From positions 107,796 through 171,795 of the forward strand of contig CAXTJQ010000009.1 of assembly GCA_964244725.1 (NCBI GenBank): a DNA stretch of 64,000 bases. Reading direction: 5' to 3'. The stretch comes from Kumtagia sp964244725 (GTDB lineage Bacteria; Pseudomonadota; Alphaproteobacteria; Rhizobiales; Rhizobiaceae). Of the stretch, positions 21,779 to 29,600 are shown piece by piece (the stretch's first letter is position 1; every line of letters begins with the position of its first letter). Under the pieces are notes generated by a model. It saw only the letters and a program-made list of their open reading frames with translations, did no database searches and was not told the origin of the DNA. A program made the translations under genes and the position numbers.

Positions 21779-22671
21779 CGTTCCCAGAAATAGACTTTGG
21801 CCGGTTCCGGCTCCCAGACCCTAGCGTCCTCGATGCCGGGAAGCCTGGCCAGCGCGCGGTATTCCGAGCCGAAGGCGACGTATCGATCGGTCTCGGCCAT
21901 CACCGCCGGCTTGCAGGCGATCGGATCGCGCACGACGCCGAAGCCGTTCCTCGTGCCGACGACGAAGGTGAAGAAGCCGTCGAGATCGCTCAGCGTGCCT
22001 TCGAGCGCCTCGCCGAGATTGCTGCCCTCGTCGATGCGCGAAGAGATGTAGGCGGCGGCGACCTCGGTGTCGTTCTCGGTTTCGAACCGCACGCCCTTGC
22101 GCTTCAATTCGCGGCGCACATTGTTGTGGTTGGACAGCGATCCGTTGTGGACGAGGCATTGGTCCGGCCCGGTCGAGAACGGATGCGCGCCCATCGTGGT
22201 GACCGCCGATTCGGTCGCCATGCGGGTGTGGCCGATGCCGTGCGTGCCGGTCATCGAGGTCAGGCCGAAACGCTTCACGACCGCCTCTGGCAGACCGACT
22301 TCCTTGTAGATTTCGATAACCTCGCCGACGCCCATGACGCGAACGGCGGGCCGCAGCGCAAGGATCGCGGCGCGGGCGGCGTCGAGCTTGCCCGCCGGAA
22401 CCTCGACGACGGCATGCGTCGACTTGGCCAGCACCTTGACGTCGACGCCCAGCGCATGGCCGAGTTCGTCGTCCAGACCGCCGAAATCAGCGTCCGGATC
22501 GGCCGACTGAAGGGTGATCTTGCCATGCGTCCCGTCCGTGGCGCCATAGATCGCGATGCCGGCGCTGTCGGGGCCACGATCGCTTAACGAGACCAGCATC
22601 TCAGACAGCAGCGCTCCGAGCCGCGGCTCGAGCGTCTTGTCTTTTAGGAAAAGGCCAACAATCCCGCACAT
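21775..22671 (-). CDS. glxB: Class II glutamine amidotransferase GlxB / MgsA
   Basis: A 298-residue Ntn-hydrolase that releases ammonia from glutamine (or methylamine from gamma-glutamylmethylamide in the Mgs interpretation). Cys2 follows directly on Met1 (MCGIVGLFLK), so it becomes the N-terminal nucleophile after methionine removal. SDRGPDSAGIAIYG, GIGHTRMATES, CLVHNGSLSNHNNV and ENDTEVAAAYI are the glutamine-binding and catalytic loop motifs of the PurF/GltB type. It is the first gene of the glxBCD-glnT run. Confidence 0.92.
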   Translation of the reverse strand: MCGIVGLFLKDKTLEPRLGALLSEMLVSLSDRGPDSAGIAIYGATDGTHGKITLQSADPDADFGGLDDELGHALGVDVKVLAKSTHAVVEVPAGKLDAARAAILALRPAVRVMGVGEVIEIYKEVGLPEAVVKRFGLTSMTGTHGIGHTRMATESAVTTMGAHPFSTGPDQCLVHNGSLSNHNNVRRELKRKGVRFETENDTEVAAAYISSRIDEGSNLGEALEGTLSDLDGFFTFVVGTRNGFGVVRDPIACKPAVMAETDRYVAFGSEYRALARLPGIEDARVWEPEPAKVYFWER

Positions 22672-22764
22672 CCAGGGCTTCCGGTTTCGAGTGCCCGACC
22701 AAGGCCGGCATCGACATACAGATCATATTTCGCACTGCGGCAAGGGGCTAGACGCCGCAGCCGC

Positions 22765-23133
22765 TCATGCGCCCGTTCGCGGGGAACCGTGATGCTGCGT
22801 GATTTTCCAGTTTCCGTCGCGCCTGACCAGCACCCAGGTCATGCGGTAGGGACTCGGCGCGTCGCCATCGGCGAAATCGACGTGGCCGGCGGTCACGGCC
22901 ACGTCGGGAGCGATCTCGCGCACATCCGGCAGCGGATAGGATTTCACCCGCATCGCCGGTCCACGCCCGTCGAAATACAATCGGATCGCGTCGCGCCCGA
23001 CCTGCAGCGTGTCGACCGAACCGAAGAGAGTGGCGTCCTCCGTGTAAAGCGCCATGTGGCGGTCGAGGTCGTGGCTGTCGAAAGCCGCGATCCAGGCGGC
23101 ATGCAGGCTTTCGATGGACGGCGTTGCGGTCAT
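22765..23133 (-). CDS. SnoaL/DUF4440-like NTF2-fold protein
   Basis: A 122-residue cone-shaped NTF2-fold protein. SLHAAWIAAFDSHDLDRHM and ALYTEDATLFGS are the start of the ketosteroid-isomerase-like fold, and WVLVRRDGNWKITQHHGS is its usual last strand pair. Members hydrolyse or isomerise small compounds, or only bind them; the reaction is not predictable. The start at 23133 (MTATPSIES) is preferred to a longer frame to 23370. It is upstream of glxB on the same strand with a 93-base gap and may be in that transcription unit. Confidence 0.8.
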   Translation of the reverse strand: MTATPSIESLHAAWIAAFDSHDLDRHMALYTEDATLFGSVDTLQVGRDAIRLYFDGRGPAMRVKSYPLPDVREIAPDVAVTAGHVDFADGDAPSPYRMTWVLVRRDGNWKITQHHGSPRTGA

Positions 23134-23332
23134 GCGGCCGTTTCCTAGTCTTCGCTGAGGATGCCATCTTGAGCGTAGTTTTTGCGATGCGTAAAGCCGG
23201 GGCTGCAAGACGCGGTCCGCGCCCGCCGACATACACTCCTGAATCCCGTTGACGCGACCGGGCGGCGATGCGAAGTTTCCGAAAATTCCGCGCGCCTTGG
23301 CAATAAACCGCTGACAGGAAAGGATACGCGGC

Positions 23333-24133
23333 GTGACCGAACCTCTCCTGGCGCTCGAGGCCATCACCAAGAACTACGGCGCGATTCAAGCGCTCAGGGG
23401 CATTTCGTTTTCGATCGGGAGGGGCGAGGTCGTCGCCCTGCTCGGCGATAACGGCGCCGGCAAGTCGACGCTGGTCAAGATCATCGCCGGCGGGCTCGAG
23501 CCGAGTTCGGGCCGCATGCTGTTCAACGGCGAGCCGTTTCTTGCCAGGACGCCGACCGAGGCGAAGGAAGCCGGCATTGAGACGGTCTACCAGGACCTGT
23601 CGCTGTGCACGAACGTTGACGTCGTCGCCAATTTCTTCATGGGGCGCGAGATTACGCGCAAGGTGCTTGGCATCCCGGTGCTCGACGAGCGCGCGATGGA
23701 AACGATCGTCGCCAAGGCGCTCGCCAACGCCGGCACCCGCATCCCCTCGCTGCGCGCCAAGGTCGAGCACCTTTCGGGCGGGCAGCGCCAGGCGATCGAG
23801 CTCAACCGCTTCGTCCACTGGGGCGGCAAGCTGGTGCTGCTCGACGAGCCTTTCGCCGCGCTCGGCGTCGAGCAGACGCGGCGCGGTCTCGACATGATCC
23901 GCAAGATCGCCGGCCAGGGCATCGGCGTGGTGATCATCACCCACATCATGCAGCAGGCCTTCCAGGTCGCCGACCGGATCGTCGTGATCCGCCAGGGCGT
24001 CGTGGCCGGCGATGTCGCGACCAATCGAACCAGTCCAGATGCGGTGATCGACATGATCACCGGCCAAACCCTCGCCGGCGCCGGCGCGGCGGGTTCAGCG
24101 ATCGTGTCCGGCGCGACAGGAGCGATGATATGA
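23333..24133 (+). CDS. Sugar-type ABC transporter ATP-binding protein
   Basis: A 266-residue single-domain ATPase. Walker A is GDNGAGKST (residues 38-46), signature LSGGQRQ (147-153), Walker B VLLDEPFAALG with Asp171-Glu172, and the switch histidine lies in IITHIMQQ. It starts with GTG. The sequence is of the RbsA/MglA group, but those usually have two fused ATPase domains of about 500 residues; this is a half-size version that must dimerise. It energises uptake with the two following genes. The stop overlaps the next start. Confidence 0.92.
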   Translation: MTEPLLALEAITKNYGAIQALRGISFSIGRGEVVALLGDNGAGKSTLVKIIAGGLEPSSGRMLFNGEPFLARTPTEAKEAGIETVYQDLSLCTNVDVVANFFMGREITRKVLGIPVLDERAMETIVAKALANAGTRIPSLRAKVEHLSGGQRQAIELNRFVHWGGKLVLLDEPFAALGVEQTRRGLDMIRKIAGQGIGVVIITHIMQQAFQVADRIVVIRQGVVAGDVATNRTSPDAVIDMITGQTLAGAGAAGSAIVSGATGAMI

Positions 24134-25170
24134 AGCGAAGACTGCTAGCCTTGTTCGGCATCGTGGCGCTCGGGCTCGCCATGCTGACGCCGGCGTTCGC
24201 CCAGTCCAAGGGCAAGGTCTATTACATGGTGCCCACCCTGCTCGACGAATTCCAGACCGGCTCGGTGAGCGCGCTGGAGATGTTCCTGAAGCAGGTCGGC
24301 TACGAGATGCAGACGCTCAACGCGGACAACAAGACCGACGCGCAGCAGAGCCAGATGAACGATGTGATCGCGCTGAAGCCCGCGGCGATCGTCCTAGCCG
24401 CCGTCGATTTCAACGCCTTGAAGCCTTCGATCGAGGCGGCCATGGCCGCCGGTATCCCGGTCGTCGAGTTCGACCGCCAGATCACCTCGACGCCCTCGTC
24501 CTTCACCTCGGTCGCGGGCACGGTCGAGATCGGACACGTCGCCGCCGACAGCGCGCAAAAGCTCCTGACCGCCAGGAACGGCGCGGTTAAGGGCAAGGTC
24601 CTGCAGATCCTGGGCGATCCAGCCGATCCCTACACGCTCGACATCCAGAAGGGCTTCGAGGAAAAGATGAAGGCGTTTTCGGACGTGAAGATCATTTCGC
24701 TGCCTGCCATGCAGTGGGAGGCGAGCAACGCCGGCACGATCGTATCCGACCAGATGCTCGCCAATCCCGACATCGACCTGATCTTCAGCCACGCCGCCCA
24801 CCTCTCGGTCGCGGCCGTCGCGTCGCTGGAATCGGCCGGCAAGAAGCCGGGCGACGTGATGATGATGAGTTCGAACGGCGCGCCGGTCGGTCTCGACCTG
24901 ATCCGCAAGGGCTGGCTCAACGTCGAGGTCGAGCAACCGCTCTACGCGCAGGCCGCGGCCGTCGCAATGTTCATGGACAAGGTCGTCGCCAAGGCGGAGA
25001 TCAAGCCAGGCGAATACGACGTGCTGGGATTGAAGTCGACCGTGACCAAGGAGGCCTGGGGGCCCAACATCAAGATCCCAGGCGCGGCGATCACCACGGA
25101 CAACATCGACAATCCCGCCTTCTGGGGCAATATGAAGCCGCCGACCGACACGATCAAGCCGGTCGAGTGA
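24130..25170 (+). CDS. Periplasmic sugar-binding protein (RbsB type)
   Basis: A 346-residue binding protein with a clear Sec signal peptide: charged MKRR, a hydrophobic stretch to residue 20, and an AFA-Q cleavage site. The mature part is a peripheral-binding-protein type 1 fold with NADNKTDAQQSQMNDVIAL and PAAIVLAAVD, typical of ribose, xylose or sugar-alcohol binding proteins of the CUT2 class. Ligand not predictable. Its ATG overlaps the ATPase stop. A repeat-rich gap of 235 bases separates it from the permease gene. Confidence 0.92.
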   Translation: MKRRLLALFGIVALGLAMLTPAFAQSKGKVYYMVPTLLDEFQTGSVSALEMFLKQVGYEMQTLNADNKTDAQQSQMNDVIALKPAAIVLAAVDFNALKPSIEAAMAAGIPVVEFDRQITSTPSSFTSVAGTVEIGHVAADSAQKLLTARNGAVKGKVLQILGDPADPYTLDIQKGFEEKMKAFSDVKIISLPAMQWEASNAGTIVSDQMLANPDIDLIFSHAAHLSVAAVASLESAGKKPGDVMMMSSNGAPVGLDLIRKGWLNVEVEQPLYAQAAAVAMFMDKVVAKAEIKPGEYDVLGLKSTVTKEAWGPNIKIPGAAITTDNIDNPAFWGNMKPPTDTIKPVE

Positions 25171-25405
25171 GCGACGGGATGCCGGCAAAAACACCTTTGA
25201 TGCTTGCGCGCGCCCTCACCCGCCCGCCGGCATCTTCTCCCCGTAAGTCCGGGGAGAAGAGCGAAGCGGCCGGCCGTTCACACCTGTCCGCACCTGAAAT
25301 GGCAGCGTCTCTCTCTCCGCATGCGGAGAGAGATGCCTGGCAGGGCCGGCACGGGCCACGCGGCCAACACTCGCCTTCCACACACCGATCACTTTCCGGC
25401 CCGCG
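25171..25405. repeat. Palindromic repeats between binding-protein and permease genes
   Basis: Two long hairpins stand within the operon gap: CTTCTCCCCG/CGGGGAGAAG at 25234-25259 and a palindrome centred on GCATGC at 25311-25332 with CTCTCTCC/GGAGAGAG arms. They are of a different family from the glx repeats. Such elements can stabilise the upstream mRNA, which suits the need for excess binding protein. Confidence 0.7.
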
Positions 25406-26401
25406 ATGAGCCCCCGCAGCCGGCGTACCCTTGAGTTCATTCTCGACAACCTCGTCTGGTTCATGCTGCTGTTCGTTCTGGTCGTCTTCTCGCTCTTCGT
25501 TCCGAACTATTTCCAGCTCGGCATCTTCGCCAACGTCATCGAGGCGTCGAGCGTGCTCGGCGTGATGTCGATCGGCCTGGCTTTGGTCATCATCGCCGGT
25601 CACATGGACCTGTCGGTCGAATCGGTCGCAGGGCTCGGCGCGATGGTCGTCGGCGTGCTGTTCTGCGAGTCCGGGATCGGGCTCGGGCTCACGATGGCGC
25701 CCACCTGGCTGATGGCGCCCGTGTCGCTGCTGATCGCGCTTTCGGTCGGCGCCTTGATCGGGGCGCTGAACGGCATCCTCGTCGTCAAGGTCAGGATGAG
25801 CGCGTTCATCATCACGCTCGCCTCCTACATCTGGGTGCGCGGCCTGGTGCTGGTGATTTCCGGCGGCAGTTCAGCGCAAGGCCTCGCGCCGTCGATCCGC
25901 TGGTTCGGCATCCAGCGCCTGCTCGGACTGCCTCTCACCGCCTGGATGGCGATCGTCTGTTTCGCCGTTTTTTCGCTGATCATGTCAAAGACGCCCTTCG
26001 GCCGGCACCTGATCATGATCGGCGGCAACGAGACGGCGACCTTCAGGGCCGGCATTCGCGTCGACCGCAACCTGATCATCGCCTTCATTCTTGCCGGCGC
26101 CATTGCCGGTCTGGCGGGCTGGCTGCTGGCCATCAGGACGTCGGGCGCGACCGCCAATCTCGGGATCGGGCTGCTGTTCAACGCTTTCGCGGCCGTGGTC
26201 ATCGGCGGCGTCAGCCTGAAGGGCGGCGTCGGCTCGCTGCCCGGCGTCTATGCCGGCGTGCTGCTGCTCTCCTCCATCAACACGGCCATCAACCTGATGG
26301 GCTTGCCGGCGAATTTCACGCAATTGATCCACGGGCTGCTGGTGCTCGCCGCCGTGCTGCTCGACGCCTTCAAACAGAAGATCCGGCAGAGGCTCGCATG
26401 A
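25406..26401 (+). CDS. Sugar ABC transporter permease (RbsC type)
   Basis: A 331-residue inner-membrane protein with about eight to ten hydrophobic segments, beginning with one at residues 12-32. LVIIAGHMDLSVESVAGLGAM is the conserved substrate-path segment of the BPD_transp_2 family, and NETATFRAGIRVDR with GAIAGLAGWLL is the ATPase-contacting loop region. It forms the channel for the sugar bound by the upstream periplasmic protein. Its last four bases overlap the start of the dehydrogenase gene. Confidence 0.92.
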   Translation: MSPRSRRTLEFILDNLVWFMLLFVLVVFSLFVPNYFQLGIFANVIEASSVLGVMSIGLALVIIAGHMDLSVESVAGLGAMVVGVLFCESGIGLGLTMAPTWLMAPVSLLIALSVGALIGALNGILVVKVRMSAFIITLASYIWVRGLVLVISGGSSAQGLAPSIRWFGIQRLLGLPLTAWMAIVCFAVFSLIMSKTPFGRHLIMIGGNETATFRAGIRVDRNLIIAFILAGAIAGLAGWLLAIRTSGATANLGIGLLFNAFAAVVIGGVSLKGGVGSLPGVYAGVLLLSSINTAINLMGLPANFTQLIHGLLVLAAVLLDAFKQKIRQRLA

Positions 26402-27168
26402 CGGGACGTCTCGAGGGCAAGGTCGCGCTGATCGTCGGGGCGGCGCGTGGCATCGGCAAGGGCATTGCGCTCCGGTTCGCGGAGGAAGGCGCAAGACTGG
26501 CGCTCGCCGACAGGGAAGCGGATGCGGGCAAAGCCACGGCCGATGAAATCGGCGCGGCTTTCCTCGCTACGGACATCTCGCGAATAGAGGACGCCGAGTC
26601 GGCTGTCGCGCTGGCTCTCGGCGAATACGGACGGCTCGACATCGTCGTTCAGAACGCGGGCATCTATCCCTGGCAGTTGATCGAAAACACGAGCCCGGAG
26701 GATTGGGACCGCGTCATGGCGGTCAATTTGCGCGGCGCGTTCAACGCGGCTCGCGCCGCGCTCGTCCCGATGAAGCGCCAAGGCTCTGGACGAATGCTGT
26801 TCACCTCGTCGATCACCGGCCCGCACGTCACCAGCCCGGGCCACGGACATTATTCTGCAAGCAAGGCCGGCATCAACGGCTTCATCCGCTCGGCCGCGCT
26901 GGAATTCTCCGGCTACGGCATCACGGTCAATGGCGTCGAGCCGGGCAACATCATGACCGAGGCGATCCAACTGCATCGTGGCCCGGCGTTCATCAAGGGC
27001 ATGCAGGATTCGATCCCGCTCGGACGGCTCGGCAGCCCGCGCGACGTAGCCAACGCCTTTCTGTTCCTCGCCTCCGACGATGCGAGCTACATCACCGGCG
27101 CGACCATCGTCGTGGATGGCGGGCAACTGTTGCCGGAGGGCTCGGATTTCCGGCTCCTGCCGCCGTGA
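26398..27168 (+). CDS. Short-chain dehydrogenase/reductase
   Basis: A 256-residue classical SDR. The nucleotide motif is GAARGIG (residues 14-20), the NAG motif VQNAGIY (85-91), and the catalytic residues are Ser137 or Ser138, Tyr152 and Lys156 in YSASKAG. VVDGGQLLPEG is the usual end. Asp38 in LALADRE at the end of the second strand suggests NAD rather than NADP. Translational overlap with the permease gene ties it to the imported substrate, probably a sugar alcohol or aldonate that it oxidises. Confidence 0.92.
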   Translation: MTGRLEGKVALIVGAARGIGKGIALRFAEEGARLALADREADAGKATADEIGAAFLATDISRIEDAESAVALALGEYGRLDIVVQNAGIYPWQLIENTSPEDWDRVMAVNLRGAFNAARAALVPMKRQGSGRMLFTSSITGPHVTSPGHGHYSASKAGINGFIRSAALEFSGYGITVNGVEPGNIMTEAIQLHRGPAFIKGMQDSIPLGRLGSPRDVANAFLFLASDDASYITGATIVVDGGQLLPEGSDFRLLPP

Positions 27169-27800
27169 TTCTCGATTTCGGCGGCGGCTTTGTCCTGCGC
27201 CAGGCGACAGCCGACGATCACGACGCGATCAGCCTGATTTGCCTCAAGACCGGAAATTCCGGCCGGGATGCGACCGACCGCGAAGATGATCCGACGCTTC
27301 TCGGTCTGATCTACGCGGTGCCTTATCAGGTGCTCGAACCAGACCTCGCCTTCGTTCTTGAGGATCGAGATGGCGTTTGCGGCTACCTGTTCGGCGCGGC
27401 CGATACTCACGCCTTCAACGCCAGGCTAGAATTGGAATGGTATTCGCGATTGCGTGCTCGGATACCCGATCCCGGACCGGAAAAATCGAATTGGAGCGGC
27501 AGCGATTGGGCGCGACACGCGATCCACGCGACAAACTTCGACGTTACGGCGGTGCTTGCGGATTATCCCTCGCATGGCCACATCGATCTGCTGCCGCGGG
27601 CTCGCGGGCGAGGCATCGGCCGGCGGATGGTCGCGCACCTCGAACATCGGCTTGCCCGTGCCGGGTCGAGCGGGCTTCACCTTGAGGTCAGCCCGGCGAA
27701 TTCCGATGCGCTGACGTTTTACGAGAGGCTCGGCTACAAAATTTTGGAGGACGCTTCGTTGCCGACGGATTTCATCTACGTCGTCAAGCGGTTTGCCTAA
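27165..27800 (+). CDS. GNAT-family N-acetyltransferase
   Basis: A 211-residue acetyltransferase. FVLRQATADDHDAISLICL is the first GNAT strand-helix and the acetyl-CoA loop is PRARGRGIGRRMVAHLE, followed by GLHLEVSPANSDALTFYERLGY. The start is GTG at 27165, overlapping the SDR stop, so it is the last gene of the ABC-SDR operon. It resembles the group with an extended segment between strands (positions 80-130) found in proteins annotated as glucosamine- or O-GlcNAcase-like acetyltransferases; its substrate might be the sugar product of the operon. Confidence 0.85.
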   Translation: MILDFGGGFVLRQATADDHDAISLICLKTGNSGRDATDREDDPTLLGLIYAVPYQVLEPDLAFVLEDRDGVCGYLFGAADTHAFNARLELEWYSRLRARIPDPGPEKSNWSGSDWARHAIHATNFDVTAVLADYPSHGHIDLLPRARGRGIGRRMVAHLEHRLARAGSSGLHLEVSPANSDALTFYERLGYKILEDASLPTDFIYVVKRFA

Positions 27801-27908
27801 TGCCTCCGACTACCTATACTGACCGAGGACGCTTTCCATATCCAAATCAGTCCAAAGCGATTCGGGCGCGACGAACAAGATCGCGCCGGTCTGCAATCGG
27901 CAGGCCGA

Positions 27909-28949
27909 TCAGGCTGCTGCTGAAACCTTCGTCTCGATCGCCACGGAGGAGATCGTCTTCAAAATCTGCGACGCGATCTGGTAGGGGTCGCCCTGCGAGT
28001 TCGGACGACGGTCCTCCAGATAGCCCTTGTAGCCGTTGTTGACGAAGCTGTGCGGGATGCGGATCGAAGCGCCGCGATCGGCCACGCCGTAGCTGAACTT
28101 GTTCCACGGCGCCGTCTCGTGCTTGCCCGTCAGACGCTTGTCGTTGTCCGGGCCGTAAACGTCCATATGATCCATCAGGTTCTGGTCGAAGGCGGCCATG
28201 AGCGCTTCGAAATAGGCCTTGCCGCCCACTTCGCGCATGTAGGCGGTCGAAAAGTTGGCATGCATGCCCGATCCGTTCCAGTCCGTGTCGCCGAGCGGCT
28301 TGCAGTGATATTCGATGTCGATCCCGTAAGATTCAGTCAGGCGCTGCATCAGGTAGCGCGCCATCCACATCTGGTCGGCGGCCTTCCTCGACCCCTTGCC
28401 GAAAATCTGGAACTCCCATTGGCCCTTGGCCACTTCGGCGTTGATGCCCTCGTGGTTGATGCCGGCGGCAAGGCAGAGATCGAGATGCTCCTCGACGATC
28501 TTGCGCGCGACGGAACCGACGTTGCTGTAGCCGACCCCGGTATAGTACGGGCCCTGGGGCGCCGGATAGCCGCTGCCCGGGAAGCCGAGCGGACGGCCGT
28601 CCTTGTAGAAGAAATACTCCTGCTCGAAGCCGAACCAGGCGCCCTCGTCGTCGAGGATGGTGGCGCGCTTGTTGGACGCGTGCGGGGTGACGCCATCCGG
28701 CATCATGACTTCGCACAGCACGAGGGCGCCGTTGGTGCGCGCGGGATCGGGAAAGAGCGCGACCGGCTTGAGGACGCAATCCGAGCTTCCGCCCTCCGCC
28801 TGCATCGTCGAGCTTCCGTCGAAACCCCAGAGCGGCAAGTGCTCGAGCGTCGGAAACGTTTCGAACTCCTTGATCTGCGTCTTGCCGCGCAGGTTGGGGA
28901 CGGGGGTGTAGCCGTCGAGCCAGATGTATTCGAGCTTGTACTTTGTCAC
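27909..28949 (-). CDS. glnII: Glutamine synthetase type II
   Basis: A 346-residue eukaryotic-type glutamine synthetase, the second ammonia-assimilating GS of rhizobia. Seen are YIWLDGYT, LPLWGFDGSST, GFEQEYFFYKDGRPLG, the GINAEVAKGQWEFQIFG region, the WNGSGMHANFST loop and the ADRGASIRIP motif. GSII is an octamer or decamer and, unlike GlnA, is not adenylylated. Expression is normally switched on by NtrC under nitrogen limitation, consistent with the sigma-54 promoter found upstream. A DUF2735 gene is divergent. Confidence 0.96.
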   Translation of the reverse strand: MTKYKLEYIWLDGYTPVPNLRGKTQIKEFETFPTLEHLPLWGFDGSSTMQAEGGSSDCVLKPVALFPDPARTNGALVLCEVMMPDGVTPHASNKRATILDDEGAWFGFEQEYFFYKDGRPLGFPGSGYPAPQGPYYTGVGYSNVGSVARKIVEEHLDLCLAAGINHEGINAEVAKGQWEFQIFGKGSRKAADQMWMARYLMQRLTESYGIDIEYHCKPLGDTDWNGSGMHANFSTAYMREVGGKAYFEALMAAFDQNLMDHMDVYGPDNDKRLTGKHETAPWNKFSYGVADRGASIRIPHSFVNNGYKGYLEDRRPNSQGDPYQIASQILKTISSVAIETKVSAAA

Positions 28950-29294
28950 CGAGGGCCTCTGGGTTCGCGATTGATTGCGGAAACGGCGATCGCATGATCG
29001 CCACTCCCGTCCAATGGTGAAGACGCAAGGGGCATGCCAGTTTCGTTTTGCAACCCGAGCCTAACGGCTTCAACACACGCGCTCGCCCAAAGAGCGCGAA
29101 ATACCGGACCTTGAAGCTTTTCGAAACGCTAATCGATGACGGCAAGCAGAATAACAGTATGCCTAAATGATAAGCAAAAACTGATCTAAAAGTAAGCAGG
29201 TTGCCAAAATCGTGGGCATGCATTATATCACATACGATACGGAACTGCGGCTCCCCAATTGGGGTTGCGTCCTCCACATCGGAGCCAGAAAAAG
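28950..29294. other. Divergent regulatory region glnII / DUF2735
   Basis: A gap of 345 bases, visibly more AT-rich than its neighbours between 29100 and 29240. It contains the sigma-54 promoter of glnII. Toward the DUF2735 gene there is GGAAC at 29241 and GTT at 29264, an EcfG-like pair with 18 rather than 17 bases between, which I do not count as a firm promoter. Confidence 0.5.
29025..29039 (-). promoter_or_regulatory. Sigma-54 promoter of glnII
   Basis: On the minus strand TGGCATG, four C, TTGC, with GG and GC exactly ten bases apart, matching the -24/-12 pattern. It is about 75 bases before the glnII codon. I did not find a convincing pair of NtrC boxes further upstream. Confidence 0.75.
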
Positions 29295-29486
29295 ATGAAC
29301 TCTCCCTTCGAGCGCCCTTCGGCAAAGATTTACGAATTTCCCGTGCGCGGCCGCGCCGGCGGGTCTTTCGTGGAGAGCGCGAGCCAGGTTCTGGCAATGC
29401 CGCGCAAGCAGCCCGCGCGCGTGGCGTATGATGAATGCTGGTATCATCAGGCGGCCATCGACCTCGATCCTCCTCTGAAGAATTGA
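29295..29486 (+). CDS. DUF2735 family small protein
   Basis: A 63-residue protein beginning MNSPFERPSAKIYEFPVRGR, the signature of DUF2735. These short proteins are known from Hyphomicrobiales next to glnII, as here, where the genes diverge across 345 bases. GGAG lies ten bases before the ATG at 29295, which is preferred over an in-frame ATG at 29259. It has no signal or membrane segment. The function is unknown; the location suggests a link to GlnII or nitrogen status. Confidence 0.82.
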   Translation: MNSPFERPSAKIYEFPVRGRAGGSFVESASQVLAMPRKQPARVAYDECWYHQAAIDLDPPLKN

Positions 29487-29600
29487 CGGGCGCTGGACTG
29501 TTCCCACTCGGTCCGCTTACGTCCGAATCGGCTCGAATCCAATAGACTGAGGCATATCCCGCTCTTCCCATTCGTGACGCCGGCGGGCTAGATCGCCGGC

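Noticed and set aside
29241..29266. EcfG promoter before the DUF2735 gene
   Set aside because: The spacer is 18 bases rather than the 17 shared by the five good sites, so it was kept only as a remark.
28950..29294. NtrC binding boxes before glnII
   Set aside because: No convincing pair of TGC-N11-GCA-like sites could be read; only the sigma-54 promoter is reported.
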